Positions 43,588-54,621 of a stretch of 64,000 bases of DNA are shown here, piece after piece. Every line of letters begins with the position of its first letter. Position 1 is the first letter of the stretch. The translations under genes and the position numbers were made by a program. The notes under the pieces were generated by a model. The model was not told where the DNA came from. It made no database searches and worked only from the letters and a program-made list of their open reading frames with translations. Origin of the DNA: Cydia pomonella (taxonomy: Eukaryota; Arthropoda; Insecta; Lepidoptera; Tortricidae); assembly GCF_033807575.1 (NCBI RefSeq), contig NC_084711.1, positions 10,850,001 to 10,914,000 of the forward strand. Reading direction: 5' to 3'.

Positions 43588-44620
43588 AATAGTTATTTGT
43601 TTTACTAGGGGGCAAAGTTGTTGTTAAAACGGTTCGTGTTTATATTGATACCTGAGCAAGCAAAAGATTCCAAAATTGAACCAAGAGCATAGCGAGGGTT
43701 CGGGAAGTGGAATCTTGAGCGTAGTAAGGGTTTAAAGGCACGAGGGTTAAACAAATTTTGCCGTCGGGTGAAACAAAAATTTTCACCACACCAACGCGAG
43801 GAAAATTCTAACTATGAAGAACCAAAAAAATCAAACCTAATCCAAATGAACGTAATAAAAAAATTATCATTCGAAATCATAATTTAAATGTCAATTCTAC
43901 CAGCTAATATAAAGAAACAACTCAAAATTTGCAGCTACTACTTTGCCCCACATATGTGGATAAAATGCTACTTTCTCATTAGTTTTTGAACAATGAAGAG
44001 GGCCTTTACCAGTTGCTGTGGTGAAAAATTAAATACTCCGGAATGTTTTCCTGCACCAAAGTAAGTTCGTACCTAGTAATGTTAACTATGCTGTGAACGA
44101 AGAGCAAAAGATAAATAACAATAGTAGATTGTACAACAAGGGCATAAAGCGATCCATTTGCAAAGCAATTTATTCGAGGATAAAAATGGACATTTATTTC
44201 TGAGTTCACTTCGATTGCGTTGAAAATTTACAAAAATTTCAATTTTTTTTAGGTTATTTTACCGTATTTGTTCAAGACTAATGAAAATCATACTGGGGCC
44301 GGTCGAGGGCGCGGGGCGCGCTGGCGTGGCTGGCTAAGGGTCGTAATAATCATTTTACTTTATGCTCTATAGCATAATAAGCAATTTTATGTCGCTTACA
44401 AGCGACTTAAATGTCAATTTTACGAGCATGAGAAGTAAAAGGTGTTGTTATTTCGGGAGCAAAGTTTGTTTAACTCTCATGCCTTGAAATTCCGGAACTC
44501 TCAAGATTCCATTTTTCGCTCGTGGTTCAAGTTTTCGTTCAAGCTTTTGTTTCCTCGAATATAAATTTTAGCACGAGGGGTTAAAGAACATTTTGCCCCC
44601 TTGTAAGACAAATAACTATT
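43588..44620. mobile_element. ~1.03-kb element with terminal inverted repeats
   Basis: The left end AATAGTTATTTGT plus AGGGGGCAAAGTTG is inverted at the right as TTTTGCCCCCTTG plus ACAAATAACTATT. Subterminal phrases (ATTGAACCAAGAGCATAGCG, GGAATCTTGAGCG) are also mirrored. No transposase is seen. A partial relative is at 52512-52690. Confidence 0.6.
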
Positions 44621-45180
44621 CTAGAACGTTTCCTTGTAAATATGTTTGTGAACTCGACCATACTTAATGTCATTGCTTAAAATTTATGTCATTCTTACTC
44701 AGTATTGAGTCTGGCCCGCAAAAAATGCAAGATAAAGAGTAGACTATCGCTGACGAGCATTTTCTTCCTGATAACCTTTATATAGATATTATCGAAAACG
44801 ATTCCGATGAATTGAACGGTGAAAAAATATTACAGTTGAGGTAAACAATTAGTCAAAAATAATTGCATCAGAATTTTAAGCACCACGCAAATTTTTAACT
44901 GTAATTATTATACTAATATACATACGGTTATCATATTAATGTTGTTTTTCCTTAAAGCCAAATTATAATGTTATATTTTAAACATCGTACAATACAATTA
45001 TTTCGAGTTAAACTTTACAGATGGCTTTATATTAATTTAGTCCTTGCCTTTTATAACGACTATAAATAAGAACTTTATATGAGTGATGACAAAGGTGTAG
45101 GTACTAGCACACTTCAATTGGTGAAATCCACCTGTCAGTAACAAATAAACATATCTTTCCTGTATGGAAATTGATATTTA

Positions 45181-45320
45181 GAGTCAGACCAAGCTAAGTT
45201 GGCAACGATTTTGATAGCCTAGCCTGTGAAAGTGTTAAATAAACGTCATAATTTCATAGAAATTTGACTTTTACAAAAACACTTGCACTGCCTCTATGTA
45301 GGTAGGTATATGAAAAGTGC
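45181..45320. repeat. Partial relative of the foldback at 16884-17032
   Basis: GAGTCAGACCAAGCTAAGTT and TTGGCAACGATTTTGATAGCC match the inverted right arm of that element. Confidence 0.5.
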
Positions 45321-45542
45321 ACAAGTTTCTATTAGGACTAAGATGCAAGATAAATTATAGGTAAGCTTTGTTTTTATATTCCAGATACTAAACAACCAAT
45401 TAAATGTTTTGATTTATGTCGTTTTAGTATAAAATTGTTACAAAAACAGGACACAATTGAATTTAGAACACGCCAATCTAACTGCCAACACATACAGACA
45501 GAGTGACAGGGTGACAGGGTGGGCAAACAAGAAGTATACTTT

Positions 45543-46572
45543 TTAGGGTTCCGTAGCCAAATGGCAAAAAACGGAACCCTTATAGATTCGTCATGTCCGT
45601 CTGTCTGTCCGATTCTGTCACAGCTACTTTTTTCCGAAACTATAAGAGCTGTACTGTTCAAACTTAGTAAGTGGATGTATTCTATGAACCGCATTAAGAT
45701 TTTCATAAAAAAATAGAAAAAAAACAATAAATTTTGGGGGTTCCCCATACTTAGAACTGAAACTCAAAAAATCTTTTTTCATCAAACCCATACGTGTGGG
45801 GTATCTATGGATAGATCTTCAAAAATGATATTGAGGTTTCTAATATCATTTTTTTCTAAAATGAATAGTTTGCGCGAGAGACACTTCCAAAGTGGTAAAA
45901 TGTGTGTCCCCCCCCCCCCGTAACTTCTAAAATAACAGAATGAAAAATCTAAAAAAAATATATGATATACATTGCCATGCAAACTTCCACCGAAAATTGG
46001 TTTAGACGAGATCTAGTAAGTAGTTTTTTTTAATACGTCATGAAATTAAAAAAAAAAAAAAATTTCATCTTACCCATACATGTGGGGTATCTATGGATAG
46101 GTCTTCAAAAATGATATTAAAGTTTCTAATATCATTTTTTTCTAAACTGAATAGTTTGCGCGAGAGAACCTTCCAAAGTGAAAAAAAGTGTGTCCCCCCC
46201 CCTGTAACTTCTAAAATAACAGAATGAAAAATCTAAAAACATATATGATATACATTACGATGCAAACTTCTAACGAAAATTGGTTTGAACGAGATCTAGT
46301 GAGTAGTTTTTTTTAATACGTCATAAAATTAAAAAAAAATTTTTTTTTCGTCAAACCCATACGTGTGGGGTATCTATGGATAGGTCTTCAAAAATGATAT
46401 TTAGGTTCCTAATATATTTTTTTTCTAAAGTGAATAGTTTGCGCGAGAGACACTACCAAAGTGGTAAAATGTGTGTCCAAAGTGGTAAAATGTTGAACGA
46501 GATCTTTTTTTTAATACGTCATAAAGGAACCCTTCATGGGCTAGTCCGACTCGCACTTGGCCGCTTTTTGTT
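45543..46572 (+). repeat. GGGTTCCGT-family repeat with a triplicated ~285-bp core
   Basis: It begins AGGGTTCCGTAGCC and ends in ACTCGCACTTGGCCGCTTTT. The minus-strand copy at 59646-60205 has one core. Here the core (from CCCATACGTGTGGGGTATCT) is present three times, at about 45787, 46073 and 46356, with a poly-C or poly-G run in the first two. I know this family as very abundant in Lepidoptera. Its class is not known to me. Confidence 0.8.
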
Positions 46573-46574
46573 TT

Positions 46575-46860
46575 TAAATTTTAACTATATACATTAAATT
46601 CAAAGATTATTAAGTATTGTTTTAAAAATATATTATTCAGGGTCGGCAAATACATGCGGAGCATAATGTCTGATATATATCCACCTCTAACAGCAGGCAC
46701 ATGTAAGCCCTTATCATCGCAATTTTCAGCATATTTTCGCACATTTTCGGCGTTATATATCTTAGTAAATTTGTATTGTATAGTCGGTTTTAACCGTTTA
46801 AATTTCATCAGCTTGCTAGGATACATACGTAATTTTAGATAGCCCCACAGTGATAAGTCA
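46575..46860 (-). pseudogene. Possible mariner-like transposase C-terminal relic
   Basis: The minus strand reads DLSLWGYLKLRMY, then LKPTIQYKFTKIYNAENVRK and ENCDDKGLHVPAV. The FLWGYLK-type box followed by a Leu/Ile-rich helix and a Cys...Gly-His motif resembles the end of insect mariner-type transposases. Similarity is weak and no catalytic Asp box precedes it. An alternative is an exon of an unknown gene. Confidence 0.35.
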
Positions 46861-46946
46861 AGAGCTGCAAAATTTGGGGAATTTCCAATTTTTCTCGATA
46901 TTAATCAAGCAAACACAAACATTTGAGAAAAAAATGCTTGCTGCTG

Positions 46947-46989
46947 CAGGGTTCGAAATTATATATTCCATATATAATTTCGAACCCTG
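46947..46989. repeat. Perfect 20-bp-arm palindrome with 3-base loop
   Basis: CAGGGTTCGAAATTATATAT is followed by TCC and its exact inverse. The outer phrase ATTATTCAGGGT recurs near 46630, in inverted relation to the right side. Confidence 0.9.
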
Positions 46990-47178
46990 AATAATAAATA
47001 TATTTATGAAAAATATTTAATAACTTTTGCACTTAATATAAATAAAATTTAAAAACAAAGTGTATCATCACTCTTATTTGCCCATCCTGTAATTGGAATA
47101 TAAAAACAAAGATTAAGTAAGAAGCAACAGGTCATTAACATAATAATTATCAAAGTTTTAAGTTACCTCACGTCTTAC

Positions 47179-47290
47179 CGATCGATGACAATGACCCCGT
47201 CGGCTTCGACCTGCGTCTGGGCAGCGCTCGCACTCACTTGAACTATGTGAGATCAGTTAGGTAGGCACCCGCTTGATACGAATACAAAGG
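47179..47290 (-). promoter_or_regulatory. Candidate non-coding first exon of the GH35 gene
   Basis: On the minus strand the stretch ends in GTCATCGATCG|GTAAGACG, a strong splice donor. It lacks an ATG on that strand and starts about 25-35 bases after a TATA box (47314-47323). It would splice to the acceptor at about 38970. The order and strand fit, but the link is inference. Confidence 0.4.
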
Positions 47291-47313
47291 TAACCCGAAT
47301 GTGATACGAGCGA

Positions 47314-47323
47314 CTTTTATATA
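47314..47323 (-). promoter_or_regulatory. TATA box
   Basis: The minus strand reads TGTATATAAAAGTCGCTC. It sits at the right distance above the candidate first exon, in a locally GC-richer patch. Confidence 0.4.
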
Positions 47324-47607
47324 CATGTAGATCGACCGGACACGACCGCCTGTTGCGCCTCACTACGAGTTACTCCCCGATTCATACTCATTACACTCGT
47401 TTAATAGTTAATTACGTAGCAAGTAGGTAACTATAGTGGCTGCGTCATTTTGTTTTATTCGTGTGCAGGTCCTGAACTGCCCAGGCCTGTTAATAAATTT
47501 ACTACAGTAAATTATTGTCAATTCTCTCAATTCGGTAATTTAATTAATGAATAGATAGTACCTAGACTGTTTATTTCTTGAAAAACAACATATTACATTT
47601 ACATGAA

Positions 47608-47940
47608 GTGTCTGCAGCAAGCTCGGTTCTCCATACAAACTTAGTTACACTCTCATTTTAAAACGGCTTGCTAGATTGTTCTGAAACTTTCTACTTATAA
47701 TAGGATAAAGTATATCTATGCCTGTAATTAGTTTAACTATGTAGCTTCAGATACCATAGAAAAAAACACAGGGAATTTAAATTTTTCATGCAGTAATACA
47801 GAAATGCTTTATTTCGTTTGTTTTATATGTTGGAGCATAATTATAAAACTTAATTACAGGCATAGATATACCTCATGCCATTATATATACAAAGTTTCAT
47901 AACAATTCAAGGTGAAATTCGGCTGAACTTGCTGCGGACT
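47608..47940. repeat. 333-bp foldback
   Basis: GCAGCAAGCTCGG and AGTATATCTATGCCTGTAAT at the left pair, inverted, with ATTACAGGCATAGATATACC and TCGGCTGAACTTGCTGC at the right. A half copy lies at 58966-59030. Confidence 0.65.
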
Positions 47941-48104
47941 CTTAATGCTACCCACATATCTCCAAAATTACTGCGTCTACAATTTCAAAAAGTACAGTAA
48001 ATTAATATAAGTATGAGTCGATCGCTTAGTGAAAAAAAAATTAAAAGTATAATATCGGAACCTTTGGGGCGTTTTTTATTAGGTACTACTGAGTTATATA
48101 TAAT

Positions 48105-48975
48105 AAGCATCGCGTTCATTATACTATTTTGGAAAAATGAAAAATATGATTATTCTTTTTCTGATACATATTTCAATACGTGTGATCCGAATTTAGCATA
48201 CGAGTCATTTTTAGAAACCTTTCGTTTACTAACAATCTTTGTTTCTATAAGAAAATTGCTACTACCTACTCAAAATAATAAATGAGTTAAATGGATTTCA
48301 CATGGAATTCAAGTGTGTAGCAAAAAACAGAGAGCTTTACAGACATTTTTAAAAAACTACATGCGCCAATATAGAAAAATTATTAGATTAACCTTGGAGG
48401 ATAAGATTAACCCAAAAAAGCACAAAATAAATGCATCTACAGAATAATAAGGCATGAAATACATGGCGGCAAGTTATAAACACCTGTAAAATGAATTTAC
48501 CAAAAGAAAGCATCTCGAAAATTAAGCTACACAATCAAGTTCTAACTGATCCTATAGAAATAGCTAATACACTTAACGATAATTTTATACATACGCCTAA
48601 TATATATTTTCAAAGTGAACCAGTACACACAAAAATAGATTTGAATCCTCAATCCATATTTATGACGCCAACAACAGCACAGGAAGTTAGATCAATCAAC
48701 ACAACATAAAAAGAGCGTTGGTTATGACAACTTTAAGTATCATATATACCATGTTAGTGACATTATAGATAAACATTTAAGCTACATTATCAACTTATCC
48801 ATCAGTGTTGTCATTTATCCGGATATCTTAAAAATGACTATAACTAAAACCATTGCATAAAAAAGGTGACAAATAAAATCCGCAAAATTATAGACCGATA
48901 GCCCTTATTAATGGAGTGGAGTGGAGTATTTGCTAAAATCTCAGAGCATAGAATAGTAGAGAGAGGATAAGCCGC
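48105..48975 (+). pseudogene. Decayed LINE ORF2: linker and early RT
   Basis: Plus-strand pieces in order are DTYFNTCDPNLAYESFLETF, then ISHGIQVCSKKQRALQTF, then LPKESISKIKLHNQ, and SVGYDNFKYHIYHVSDIIDK ... SYIINLSIS. These match the region between endonuclease and RT of Jockey-type LINEs (the K-S-V-G-Y-D box included). Many stops and frame changes show an old copy. Confidence 0.6.
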
Positions 48976-49420
48976 CGGCAGCCGTGTCGCAGATATGGAA
49001 TACTGTTCTCATGTTCTCATCTATGGGCAGGGGACCCCAGTACCAGCTTCTCCCTCTGGTCCTCATCCAACGAAGAGCGACTCGAATTGTCGACTGTCAG
49101 CGTATTTCGGATCGGCTTGACTCCTTGGCACTACGTACAGATGTAGCCTCGCTCTGCATTCTGTATCGCATGTATATAACGGAGAGTGCTCCGAGGAATT
49201 CTTCGGATTAACGCCCTGCCGCTTCTTTTTGCCATCGCCCTACGCGGTAACATTTCCATCTTCACCACTTAGATGGTTGGCAGTGCTCAACTGTGTGTTT
49301 CTTCAGAAACTTCTTGCCTCGCACACCTAAACTGTCGATGTCGCCTGTGGTATTTTCGGACCGATACGACCTTCAAGAAAAGAGCGTATCTTAAAAAACC
49401 AACGACAGATTTTTTTTAAT
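48976..49420 (+). pseudogene. LINE ORF2 C-terminal fragment
   Basis: Shifting between frames, the stretch reads LIQRRATRIVDCQRISDRLD, SLALRTDVASLCILYRMY, then GECSEEFFGL and FLQKLLASHT. I know this as the conserved C-terminal tail of a very abundant lepidopteran LINE. Confidence 0.65.
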
Positions 49421-49435
49421 TCGATTGAAATGTCT

Positions 49436-49515
49436 TTTTTTCGGGTATCGTAGCGAAAATGGTAAAAACGGAACCCTGATAGTTTCGTCATGTTCGTTTG
49501 TCTGTCCGTATGTTA
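49436..49515 (+). repeat. Fragment of the GGGTTCCGT repeat family
   Basis: ACGGAACCCTGATAGTTTCG and TTTGTCTGTCCGTATGTT match the start of the repeats at 45543 and 59646. Confidence 0.6.
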
Positions 49516-50930
49516 TAAACAATATGTGGCACATCATTAAGATAACTCTTTAAAAAAAATATATATATTTTTTTTTTATCACTACACAAACCAATTATGT
49601 AAAACATAATAAAAACAATTAAATGAAAAACTTATCTATGAAAAAAAAATCCTATGTCGAAGTCGCTCTGTAGTGCCCAGAAAGCTGGCCGCATTGCCCC
49701 GTTGGATAGCTATGCCAAAGAGAATTTGAAATAGAGGTGTATTGTCAAAGAAAATTTGTAGCGACGTAAATCTATCGACATTATTTAATAATTTAGAACG
49801 CCATTTGACTCTGATCCTTATTCTTTTACTGATATGAGTTAAATTTGTTAAATATTAAAAATTGATGGTGCCATATAATTTTCTGGATAATAAAGCTTAA
49901 TAAATACTTTCCACGAAAATTATTTTAAATATGATCAGTTAAGCCAATAAAGAGTATTTTTAAGATGCATTGTAAAAATATAGTAATGAACTTTAGAGGG
50001 CCGCTACAATAGATCAATGCTGGTCGATGTGGCAGTGTGGCACTCAAAGGCCCACTTACACCACAATAATATTAATATATTGACATGTAAAATAAATATA
50101 AAACGACATAAATTACGTGCCGCCAAGACATATGCTCTTTTGCTTGTAGGTACGGGTTATTGTATTGTATGAAGGTACGGATCATTTCAAAATTCGTATG
50201 AAAACTGTTTCTTTCTCCTAATTTTTACAATAATTAAAAATGGAAAAAAGTCATACGTAGAGGCATAGCTATTGGTAATATACAACAAACTATGTTAAAA
50301 TATTTAATCCATATTAAATACATGGAGATATATGGATGGATGGATATATGGAGACTACATTTGTATGGAGAAGCGGCCGTCCCTTTTCCTCTTAACTCTG
50401 GATCTTGTATCTTGTGTCATATGAGATCAGGAAGATGTACCAAAAGCATAGATCACCTCAACTATAAAATGAAGCTTTTAGATAAATCGCTGTCGTCACC
50501 TAGGCGGTTCTATTTGTAGGTACTAATTTAGAATGCCGCAAACCATTATTTAATTTGCGTCCATGTTTACTACTTTTATGATGTAATATTATGTAAATTA
50601 AAATAATGTACGATAATTGAATTTTACGGATGAATGTGCACTGTAGTATTATAAGAGTAGTTTATGTGACTGCTACATAATGAAAGGCATTAAAATACGA
50701 CTGCGGATTTATGAAACGAATGTTTGAATGCCTAATTTAATTATGTACAGTTACATACACTGTTTTATCTACATTAATTATATTTATTATCATAAGCTTC
50801 AACAAAACAAAGTAATTTTATACTTACAATAGTACATTGTGCAACGAGGGGGGGTAAGTGATTTTTTGGATACGAGGGTGGTAATTCCCGACAGCCGCAG
50901 GCTGCGGCCATAAAACAATTACAAAACCAA
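49516..50930. other. No gene seen
   Basis: AT-rich DNA. A repeat-like phrase (ACATTGTGCAACGAGGGGG, then TACGAGGGTGGTAATTCCCG) at 50838-50905 is probably an interspersed repeat fragment. Confidence 0.3.
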
Positions 50931-51038
50931 AATTTAAGCCTCGAAGCCAGTTTAAATATCGTCCAAAAGTTGAAAGTGCACTTGTCAAGATTACGTTTAC
51001 ATCCTCAAGGTAAAGTTATTCACAAAAAATAGCCGAAC

Positions 51039-51302
51039 GTGTTGAAGAAAAACGTTGGCGTTTCAACTTTAAAAATCTTAAATAATTTGATATCTGGAAA
51101 AGAAGTGGAACTGCGTAGTACAGAAGTAATTCATAGTAATTATGAATTATTTAAATTTGGCCCGAATACTACAGTAGATTTAGAACGGTCCTTTAGTTGG
51201 CTGAAATGGATTTTATCACCAAGGCGAGGGAGTTTTAAAATCAGAAAATTTAGAAAAAAAAAAAAATTGTATATTATGAAAATTAAATTAAATATTATGT
51301 AG
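51039..51302 (+). pseudogene. hAT-type transposase C-terminal relic
   Basis: The frame carries LFKFGPNTTVDLERSFSWLK followed by SPRRGSFKIRKF. This resembles the hAT C-terminal dimerisation block (K-[FY]-A/G-P-x-T-S-x-D-x-E-R-S-F-S) found in insect hAT-derived proteins such as CGGBP1-like families. Upstream at 50930-51030 further eroded sequence of the same kind may exist. There is no complete gene. Confidence 0.5.
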
Positions 51303-52277
51303 TATTTTATTTATGTACTTAATACCTATTCTTTTGATAAATAAAGTAATATTTTTAATGTTTAAAAATGTATCTACAGACAGAAGTATTAGGTTTTATC
51401 ACAAAAATTGCAAGTTTTATCAAATTGATGAAAAAGTGTTTTTTTGTTAAAATACAATCTCATATTTATTTTAGTCGTTTTCAAATTTTATTTATAATTA
51501 AATTATTTACCTATACAAAACTTACAACCTAGATCTATAACCCCCTCTAATCCCCTGCAGCATGGTGCCTTTTTCAAATTAAACAAAAAATTAAGAAAAG
51601 AGTTAAAAATAAGTTCTTTTTTATAAATATGTATCGCCAATTTTGAACCTTCTTTTACTTCTTATTTATACCTACTGAATGGGTTATGATTAAATAAAAT
51701 AAAATTTATTTTTAAGTATGTATTTCTTTCAATCAAAATAATAAAATAATAAAATCAGTACTAGTATTTCAAGTCTTATATGAAATTCTACTTTCATAAG
51801 TAAGGATAGGTACTTATTGTAAGTAAGAACTACCTGCTCAGAAAAGGGTCCGGTTAACTGTTTATTGAATTTCGACTCCATAGACCACGGAATAAGGTGA
51901 AATATGATCGAAACTTAATGATTCTTTTGTCCCCATTTATAGTGCACCACGATTTCTATACGCTAGCCGTCAAGGACGTCTCTGGAGGCGCATGTAAACA
52001 AGATCCGTTTCTTCGAATACATGTTTATCCGTGGAAATGGATCTAAAATACCTACACGTTTCCCAATTGTTTATAGACGCGCGGAACGGGCCAGAAAACC
52101 GCGTACGAAACCTGGACACGACCGCAAGCCCTAGAACTTACCAAGAGCATGTCGGGCCATGTTCAATTTCGGGTTCCGTAGCTGACCATCACAATAAGCT
52201 GCCTTAAACGGGGGCTATTAGTAGTTAGGTATCATATATGTAAACAGTAACATAATAAAAAAAAATTGGTTGATGAA
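51303..52277. other. No gene seen
   Basis: AT-rich up to 51830, then a GC-richer patch at 51940-52160 without a credible frame. Confidence 0.3.
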
Positions 52278-52394
52278 GCCCCCCCCCCCCCCCCCCACAC
52301 ACACACACGCACACGCACTCGCACTCGCACTCGCACACGCACTCGCAAACGCACACGCACACACACACGCAAACGCGCGCGCACGCGCACACGC
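52278..52394. repeat. Poly-C plus (AC/GCACTC)n microsatellite
   Basis: A run of about 18 C is followed by mixed AC, GCACTC and GCGC repeats. Confidence 0.95.
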
Positions 52395-52511
52395 TTTTGA
52401 TTTTAACTTTTTTTTATTACTTTCATGTGGATTTGATTTGTTTTGATTTTTTTGGTATTGCAAATCTAGTTAGTCTTTTCCTTGCGTTGGTGAGGTAATT
52501 GTTTTTCTGTT

Positions 52512-52690
52512 TTACAAGGGGGCAAAGTTTTCGTTTAACCGCTGGTGGCTTGTGCTAATATTGATACCCGAGCAAGCGGAAGATCCCAAAATTGAACCAA
52601 GAGCGTAGCGAGTGGTTCGAGAAGTGGAATCTTTAGCGTTGCGGAAATTTCAAGGCAACAGGGTGAAACAAACTTTGCCTCCGAGTGAAA
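52512..52690. repeat. Partial relative of the TIR element at 43588-44620
   Basis: It shares AGGGGGCAAAGTT, GAGCAAGCGGAAGAT, ATTGAACCAAGAGCGTAGCG and GAAGTGGAATCTT in the same order. Confidence 0.6.
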
Positions 52691-52787
52691 CACAATTTTT
52701 TTTATACTTGACGTGAGGCAGCTAAATAAGTACTTATTTTTGTATCGTAAAACAACAATTAATGTAAAAATAATATAAAAATTAATT

Positions 52788-53475
52788 AATGTAAAAATAA
52801 TTCGGTATGTACGCCACATATATGCTCTTGTGGCACGGACGTGGACCGACTGGGACACCACGGATTATCTTGTCAAAAAAGTGCAGGTCGTTTTTCAAGA
52901 CATGCGTCGCTTAATGACATAATTCGTCGATCTCTTGCCACCATCAATGTGCCTGCTCTTCTTGAGCCAACTGGCATTATCAGGGATGATGGCAAGAGGC
53001 CTGATGGGGTGTCCTTGGTTCCTTGGAGCTTGGGACGGATGTTAGTGTGGGATGCTACCTGCGTAGACACACTGGCACCGTCCCACCTCCAACGGACTAA
53101 TGTAAAAGCGGGCGCAGCGGCGGAAAGCGCCGAAATTTTGAAACGTAATAAATATAAGAGCCTCGGTAGAGAGTACCATTTTGTACCTTTTGGCGTTGAA
53201 ACTCTAGGTCCATGGGGTCCCAGCGCGCACAAGTTTTTTGGAGAAATCGCGAAACGTCTGGTTGACGTAACTGGTGACCGAAGAGCTGGCGGCTTCCTCG
53301 CACAACGTATCAGTATTACGATACAACGAGGAAATGCCGCCAGCATCCTTGGTACAATGCCTCAAGGGCCTATTTTAGATATAAGCTAGTTATAGTAATC
53401 ATCTGTATATATCCATTATGTATATTGTTATTGTCAATAAATAGAATACTAATACATAAAAAAAATGTAAAAAAA
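52788..53475 (+). mobile_element. 3' end of an early-branching LINE with poly(A)
   Basis: The C-terminal coding part (52802-53389) is followed by a 3' UTR with AATAAA (about 53438) and an A run near 53457. AATGTAAAAA occurs just before the coding part (from about 52788) and again right after the A run (about 53465), a plausible target-site duplication in AT-rich DNA. Confidence 0.6.
52802..53389 (+). pseudogene. LINE C-terminus: CCHC knuckle plus restriction-like endonuclease
   Basis: The frame opens with a zinc knuckle of the form C-x1-C-x8-H-x4-C at 52823-52873 (CSC ... HHGLSC), then KSAGRFSRHASLNDIIRR. An endonuclease core follows, with DDGKRPDG, a strand, and LVWDATCVDT. This matches the RPD...D arrangement of restriction-like endonucleases (PD-(D/E)XK fold) at the C-terminus of R2-type LINEs. 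It ends with LAQRISITIQRGNAASILG. The knuckle spacing equals the one I recall for R2. No RT precedes it, so it is 5'-truncated, but this part has no stop. I do not assign a clade. Confidence 0.65.
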
Positions 53476-53875
53476 AATGTTTTAATATTTACAGTGAGTA
53501 CACGCACCAAAATATTATCTGATATATTTTTCAAATATTTGAAATAATCCCACGCGGCGGTTATTGAAATTGGGTATTGATGAAAAAAATTAAAAAAAAA
53601 ATGAAAATGTTTTATTTGTTAATGATACAGGGTTCAATTGTAAAGGCTGGAGTCTTCTAGTAAGTATAAAATACCTGTGACAGAAGACCCCGCTCTTCCA
53701 TAACAACACGTGTAGAATTGAATTAACAAATAATATAAACAACAAGCAGTTTTGCTGAGTAAAAAGAACAAATATAACAATCTTGATATTTATAATATCA
53801 ATACATTTAATTTTACTAATATATTTAACTTTGAGTAAATTGTAATCTAATGTGATACAAATTTCCTAAACTGTG

Positions 53876-53945
53876 TGTGTGTGTGTGCGTGTGTGTGCGT
53901 GTGCGTGCGTGTGTGTGTGCGTGTGCGTGTGCGTGTATGTGTGTA
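53876..53945. repeat. (GT)n/(GTGC)n microsatellite
   Basis: Alternating GT with GC interruptions, then ATGTGTATATG. Confidence 0.95.
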
Positions 53946-54548
53946 TATGTTATATATGTATATGCTAGTTGGTCTATTCTCTATTTGTTGATTATTTTAT
54001 CGAAATGTAGCTAAATGGATATAAAATGAGCCATCCATTATTAAAAAAAAGAATTTAAAAAGAAATTGAGATGATAAAAAAATACAAGGCTCCAAAGTCG
54101 CAAAAAAAGTTTTTTTTTAACTTTAAAAAAGAAAAAGGAGAAAGGAGAAGATATAATTCGATTCCTTATATTTTCTTGAAAAATAAATGGTCGAACAACT
54201 ATATACATAAACGCAATATTTCAGGGTCTAAATAGCAATTTTCTTGATCTTCCATACATTTAGGACAGACTAATGTGACGTGACATTACAATATCATTTT
54301 GTTACAGGAGGCGTTTCAATCGTCGAGTGTGAGCGTCAGACTTAAACTCTTATTTCTGACCTTTGTTTGGCTTGAATGCCACGAGTCCTATAATAGGCAT
54401 TTGATCCTCAGGAAAATCAAGATCGATTGACATTATTTACAAAAAATGTCAAGTAGCCAATTGCATTCGCGTAAAAATCGTTTAACTGCGTGTCTACTGT
54501 TTCAGCTTCCTGTAACTACACCATTACTGGGGGCCTACCATGAACCAT

Positions 54549-54621
54549 GTTCGACGTGTTGCCTCCCTGTCACACTTATGTACGAATTTACAAGTGCGGC
54601 AGTGATACCTACGTCGAACGT
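54549..54621. repeat. 73-bp foldback
   Basis: GTTCGACGTGTTGCCTCCCT at the left is an imperfect inverse of GCAGTGATACCTACGTCGAAC at the right. The centre is TTATGTACGAATTTAC. Confidence 0.6.

Noticed and set aside
52218..52463. Ala/Cys-rich minus-strand frame
   Set aside because: It is the translation of the poly-C and GCAC microsatellite.
52873..53346. Minus-strand 157-codon ORF
   Set aside because: It is antisense to the CCHC/endonuclease frame, whose motifs are clear on the plus strand.
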